Assembly (NCBI GenBank): GCA_013696915.1
Contig: JACCXR010000038.1
Location: 1-17,824 of the forward strand
Length of the DNA stretch: 17,824 bases
Direction of reading: 5' to 3'
From: Euzebyaceae bacterium
GTDB lineage: Bacteria > Actinomycetota > Nitriliruptoria > Euzebyales > Egibacteraceae
The notes under the pieces are model-generated. The model did no database searches, was not told where the DNA came from, and saw only the letters and a list, made by a program, of their open reading frames with translations. A program made the position numbers and the translations under genes. Below are positions 16,105-17,824 of this stretch, one piece after another. Numbering within the stretch: position 1 is the first letter of the stretch; every line of letters begins with the position of its first letter.

Positions 16105-16677
16105 TCAGTCCGCGGGCTCGATCAGCCCGAGGTCGCCGTCCTTGCGTCGGTAGACGACGTTTGATCGGCCGGTCGAGGCGTTGGTGAAGAGAAAAAATTC
16201 GTGTCCGAGCAGTTCGAGCTGCGTCCCGGCGTCGTCGGGGAGCATGGGCGCGAGCTCGAACCGCTTGGTGCGGACGATCCGGGGACGCGGCCAGCCGCCT
16301 TCCGCCGGTTCCTCCGACCGCGGCCTGCCGCCGCCGCCCGGGCTCACCGGCACGGCGACGCGGGGGCGGCCGCGGCCGCGGTCGACGAGCCGCGCCTTGT
16401 AGCGCGCGAGCTGGCGTTCGAACCGGGCGACGGCCGTGTCGGCCGCGGCTCGGTGGTCCTCACCCATGCCGAGCGCCCGGATGACATGACCCTTGCTGCG
16501 GGCGGTCACCTCCACCTGCGCCGGCTCGGCGATCCGCCGGTTGCTCTCGGCGCTGAAGACGACCTCGATGCCGACCAGCCGGTCGAAGAACCTGGTGGCG
16601 TGATCGACCTTGGCGACCGTCTCCTGTTTCAGCCGGGGCGGGACGTCGCAGTTCTTCGACTTGACGATGATGTCCAC
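16105..16677 (-). CDS. hpf: long-form ribosome hibernation promoting factor
   Basis: Long HPF/RaiA protein (190 residues) that dimerises 70S ribosomes into inactive 100S particles during starvation. The N-terminal S30AE domain (about 1-105) starts VDIIVKSKNCDVPPRLKQ and includes AQVEVTARSKGHVIRA. After a proline/glycine-rich linker comes the C-terminal dimerisation domain: IVRTKRFELAPMLPDDAG, then LGHEFFLFTNASTGRSNVVY and RRKDGDLGLIEP. I chose GTG 16677, with GAGG six bases upstream; the longer frame to 16707 adds ten residues not typical of the family. In Actinobacteria this gene is usually close to secA. Here it is followed by the response regulator and then the accessory island. Confidence 0.93.
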   Translation of the reverse strand: MDIIVKSKNCDVPPRLKQETVAKVDHATRFFDRLVGIEVVFSAESNRRIAEPAQVEVTARSKGHVIRALGMGEDHRAAADTAVARFERQLARYKARLVDRGRGRPRVAVPVSPGGGGRPRSEEPAEGGWPRPRIVRTKRFELAPMLPDDAGTQLELLGHEFFLFTNASTGRSNVVYRRKDGDLGLIEPAD

Positions 16678-16820
16678 TGGCCACCTCGACGGAGCCGTCA
16701 TCGGCACCCTCTCGTGCGGGCATCGTCACGCGCATCGCCTGGGCGCGCAAGGGCAGGCGGCCGTCCCCCGGCCGGGGGTCGACGCGGGCGGGGCCGGCGC
16801 TTCCCGGCGGTGCGGCCGCC

Positions 16821-16826
16821 TACACT
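16821..16826 (+). promoter_or_regulatory. candidate leaderless -10 box of the OB-fold gene
   Basis: TACACT is followed by six bases and ATG 16833, without a ribosome binding site. It is a good match to the actinobacterial TANNNT box. Confidence 0.5.
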
Positions 16827-16832
16827 CGGGCC

Positions 16833-17165
16833 ATGCCGGGCAGCCCGCTGGACACCCGCGACGCCGACCTCCGCCGCTGGCAGGCGGAGTTCGGCGACGC
16901 CACCCCGATCGCCGAGCTGCGGCCGCGCCACCGCGGCACCTGCGTCGGGGTGGTGCAGAAGATCCGCCTGGTGCCCGGCCGGTCGATCGACGTCACCGTC
17001 CACGACGGTTCCGGCCGGCTCACCGCGACGTGGACTGGGCGGACGACGTTGCCCGGCGTCGAGCTCGGCGGCGGCCTGCGCATGCAGGGCACGGTCGCGG
17101 AGGAGGGCGGACGCCGGCGGATGCGCAACCCCGACTGGTCGCTGGTCGCCGAGCCGTACTCCTGA
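16833..17165 (+). CDS. OB-fold nucleic-acid-binding protein
   Basis: The 110-residue protein has a single OB-fold. After a short helix (LRRWQAEFG) comes RHRGTCVGVVQKIRLVPGRS, then IDVTVHDGSGRLTATWTGR and LPGVELGGGLRMQGTV, and a final strand WSLVAEPYS. This strand order and the G...G.V pattern match small actinobacterial OB-fold proteins related to the tRNA-anti/RecG wedge type, thought to bind nucleic acid. It is divergent from hpf and probably expressed from a leaderless mRNA. The sigma factor gene follows 70 bases later on the same strand. The precise role is unknown. Confidence 0.78.
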   Translation: MPGSPLDTRDADLRRWQAEFGDATPIAELRPRHRGTCVGVVQKIRLVPGRSIDVTVHDGSGRLTATWTGRTTLPGVELGGGLRMQGTVAEEGGRRRMRNPDWSLVAEPYS

Positions 17166-17235
17166 ACCATTCGCCCGCTGGCGTCGTCGCAGGCGATGAG
17201 GGAGCGAATCCCCCGGAGCGAAGGGAGGCGACGCA

Positions 17236-17766
17236 GTGCACGAGCCCGACCCGGCGACCGTGCGCGTCGCGATCGACGGCGACCTCACCGTCTTCACCGA
17301 GCTCACCCGCGCCTACCAGGCCCACGTCTGGCACTTCCTCCGGCACCTGCTGAGCGACGCCACCCTCGCCGAGGACGTCACCCAGGAGACGTTCCTGCGG
17401 GTCTACCAGCGCCTGCGGACCTACCGCGCGCAGGCGAAGTTCTCGACGTAGGTCTTCCAGGTCGCCCGCAACGCCGGGGTCGACGCGCTGCGGGCGCGGG
17501 CCCGTCGCGAGCGCCTGCTGCGGGCCGTCTCGCCGCCACGGGCGGTCGCGGACGCCTCCCTGCGCGCCGAGATCGCCGCCGCCCTGGCGAGCCTGCCGCC
17601 GAAGCTGCGCGAGGCCGTCGTCCTCGTCGAGGTCTTCGGGTTCACCCATCGCGAGGTCGCGGGGATCCTCGAGGTGCCGGAGGGCACCGTGAAGAGCCGC
17701 GTGTTCCGCGCGCGCGGCAGGTTGGCGGCGTGGCTGGCCGAGTCGGAGCGGGTCGATGCCGTCTGA
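17236..17766 (+). pseudogene. ECF-type RNA polymerase sigma factor interrupted by an amber codon
   Basis: The frame encodes a full sigma-70 family ECF factor (176 codons plus stop) except for TAG at codon 72 (17449-17451). Region 2 is AEDVTQETFLRVYQRLRTYR, followed by QAKFST, the stop, then VFQVARNAGVDALRARARRE. Region 4 is LPPKLREAVVLVEVFGFTHR, then EVAGILEVPEGTVKSRVFRA. Homologues usually have tryptophan here (KFSTWVFQ[IV]ARN), so TGG to TAG is the simplest explanation. The start is GTG 17236 with a strong AGGGAGG seven bases upstream. The rest is undamaged and the anti-sigma gene overlaps its end. It may be a very recent mutation, a sequencing error, or a suppressed amber. Without readthrough only 71 residues are made, without the promoter-binding region 4. 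Confidence 0.85.
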
Positions 17767-17824
17767 TTCCGGTCGCTGCGCCGCTGCCCGCAGGCACCTG
17801 TCGCTCGCGCTGGACGGAGAGGCG
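17756..17824 (+). CDS. anti-sigma factor, zinc-finger type (partial, cut by window end)
   Basis: From ATG 17756 the frame reads SGRCAAARRHLSLALDGEA before the window ends. A cysteine followed by ARRHLSLALDGE is the usual start of the zf-HC2 anti-sigma domain, which holds an ECF sigma factor inactive. The start overlaps the sigma factor's end by 11 bases, the typical coupled arrangement. Only 23 residues are visible, so the HxxxCxxC zinc ligands cannot be checked. Confidence 0.65.
   Translation, partial: MPSDSGRCAAARRHLSLALDGEA

Noticed and set aside
16765..16778. Perfect palindrome CCCCCGGCCGGGGG between hpf and the OB-fold gene.
   Set aside because: It has no loop and no following T-tract, and lies in a divergent intergenic region where a terminator is not expected. 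Such palindromes are common in very GC-rich DNA.
17449..17451. TAG as pyrrolysine or another recoded residue in the sigma factor.
   Set aside because: There is no sign of pyrrolysine machinery and the expected residue is tryptophan (TGG). A point mutation or read error is simpler.

Overview
The window is GC-rich throughout (about 70% by eye) and reads as a chromosomal segment of an actinobacterium. The signs are the SecA with a C-terminal SEC-C zinc motif, a long hibernation-promoting factor beside a NarL-type regulator, a RecQ with an appended phosphoribosyltransferase-like domain, frequent GTG starts, and several genes with a TANNNT box 6-7 bases before the start codon (candidate leaderless mRNAs). 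I cannot name the genus.

Layout, left to right. (1) 97-1292: a RES/Xre toxin-antitoxin operon (antitoxin then toxin, 1-base overlap). (2) 1454-2758: an AAA_14/DUF4143 ATPase with a nuclease-like tail, preceded by four evenly spaced GGTAG motifs. It converges on (3) recQ (4883-2769, minus), which follows secA (7859-5001, minus); a large hairpin lies between them. (4) 7895-15350: an accessory island lying exactly between the secA promoter region and the hpf/response-regulator pair. (5) 16677-15352 (minus): hpf and a LuxR-type response regulator. (6) 16833-17165: an OB-fold protein. (7) 17236-17824: an ECF sigma factor interrupted by an amber codon, overlapping the start of its anti-sigma factor, which is cut by the window edge.

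The island is the unusual part. From its left edge it holds remnants of at least two dead genes (an NTF2/SnoaL-like protein and a secreted VWWVVFN-type hypothetical), a small ORF with a good ribosome binding site, a probable IS1380-type transposase remnant, and a lower-GC SAM methyltransferase. Then come a lipoprotein with a GQTF-type beta-sandwich, and two direct copies (about 420 bp, about 96% identical by eye) of a nucleotidyltransferase gene. Between those copies lie a coiled-coil/nuclease-like gene and a VapBC-type toxin-antitoxin pair. Each nucleotidyltransferase copy is damaged differently. Copy 1 keeps the catalytic N-terminus but loses its 3' end at a junction with a 78-bp segment that is an exact copy of the sequence at the secA-proximal edge of the island. 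Copy 2 keeps the 3' end and the small partner gene, but has two compensating frameshifts and has lost a catalytic aspartate codon.

The hpf/regulator and secA genes are housekeeping. I read the island as a recombination-prone site that collects toxin-antitoxin modules and decaying genes. I see no clear evidence of a complete new multi-gene system. The best leads are the reciprocal decay of the nucleotidyltransferase pair with its linked 78-bp duplication, and the amber codon in the sigma factor.
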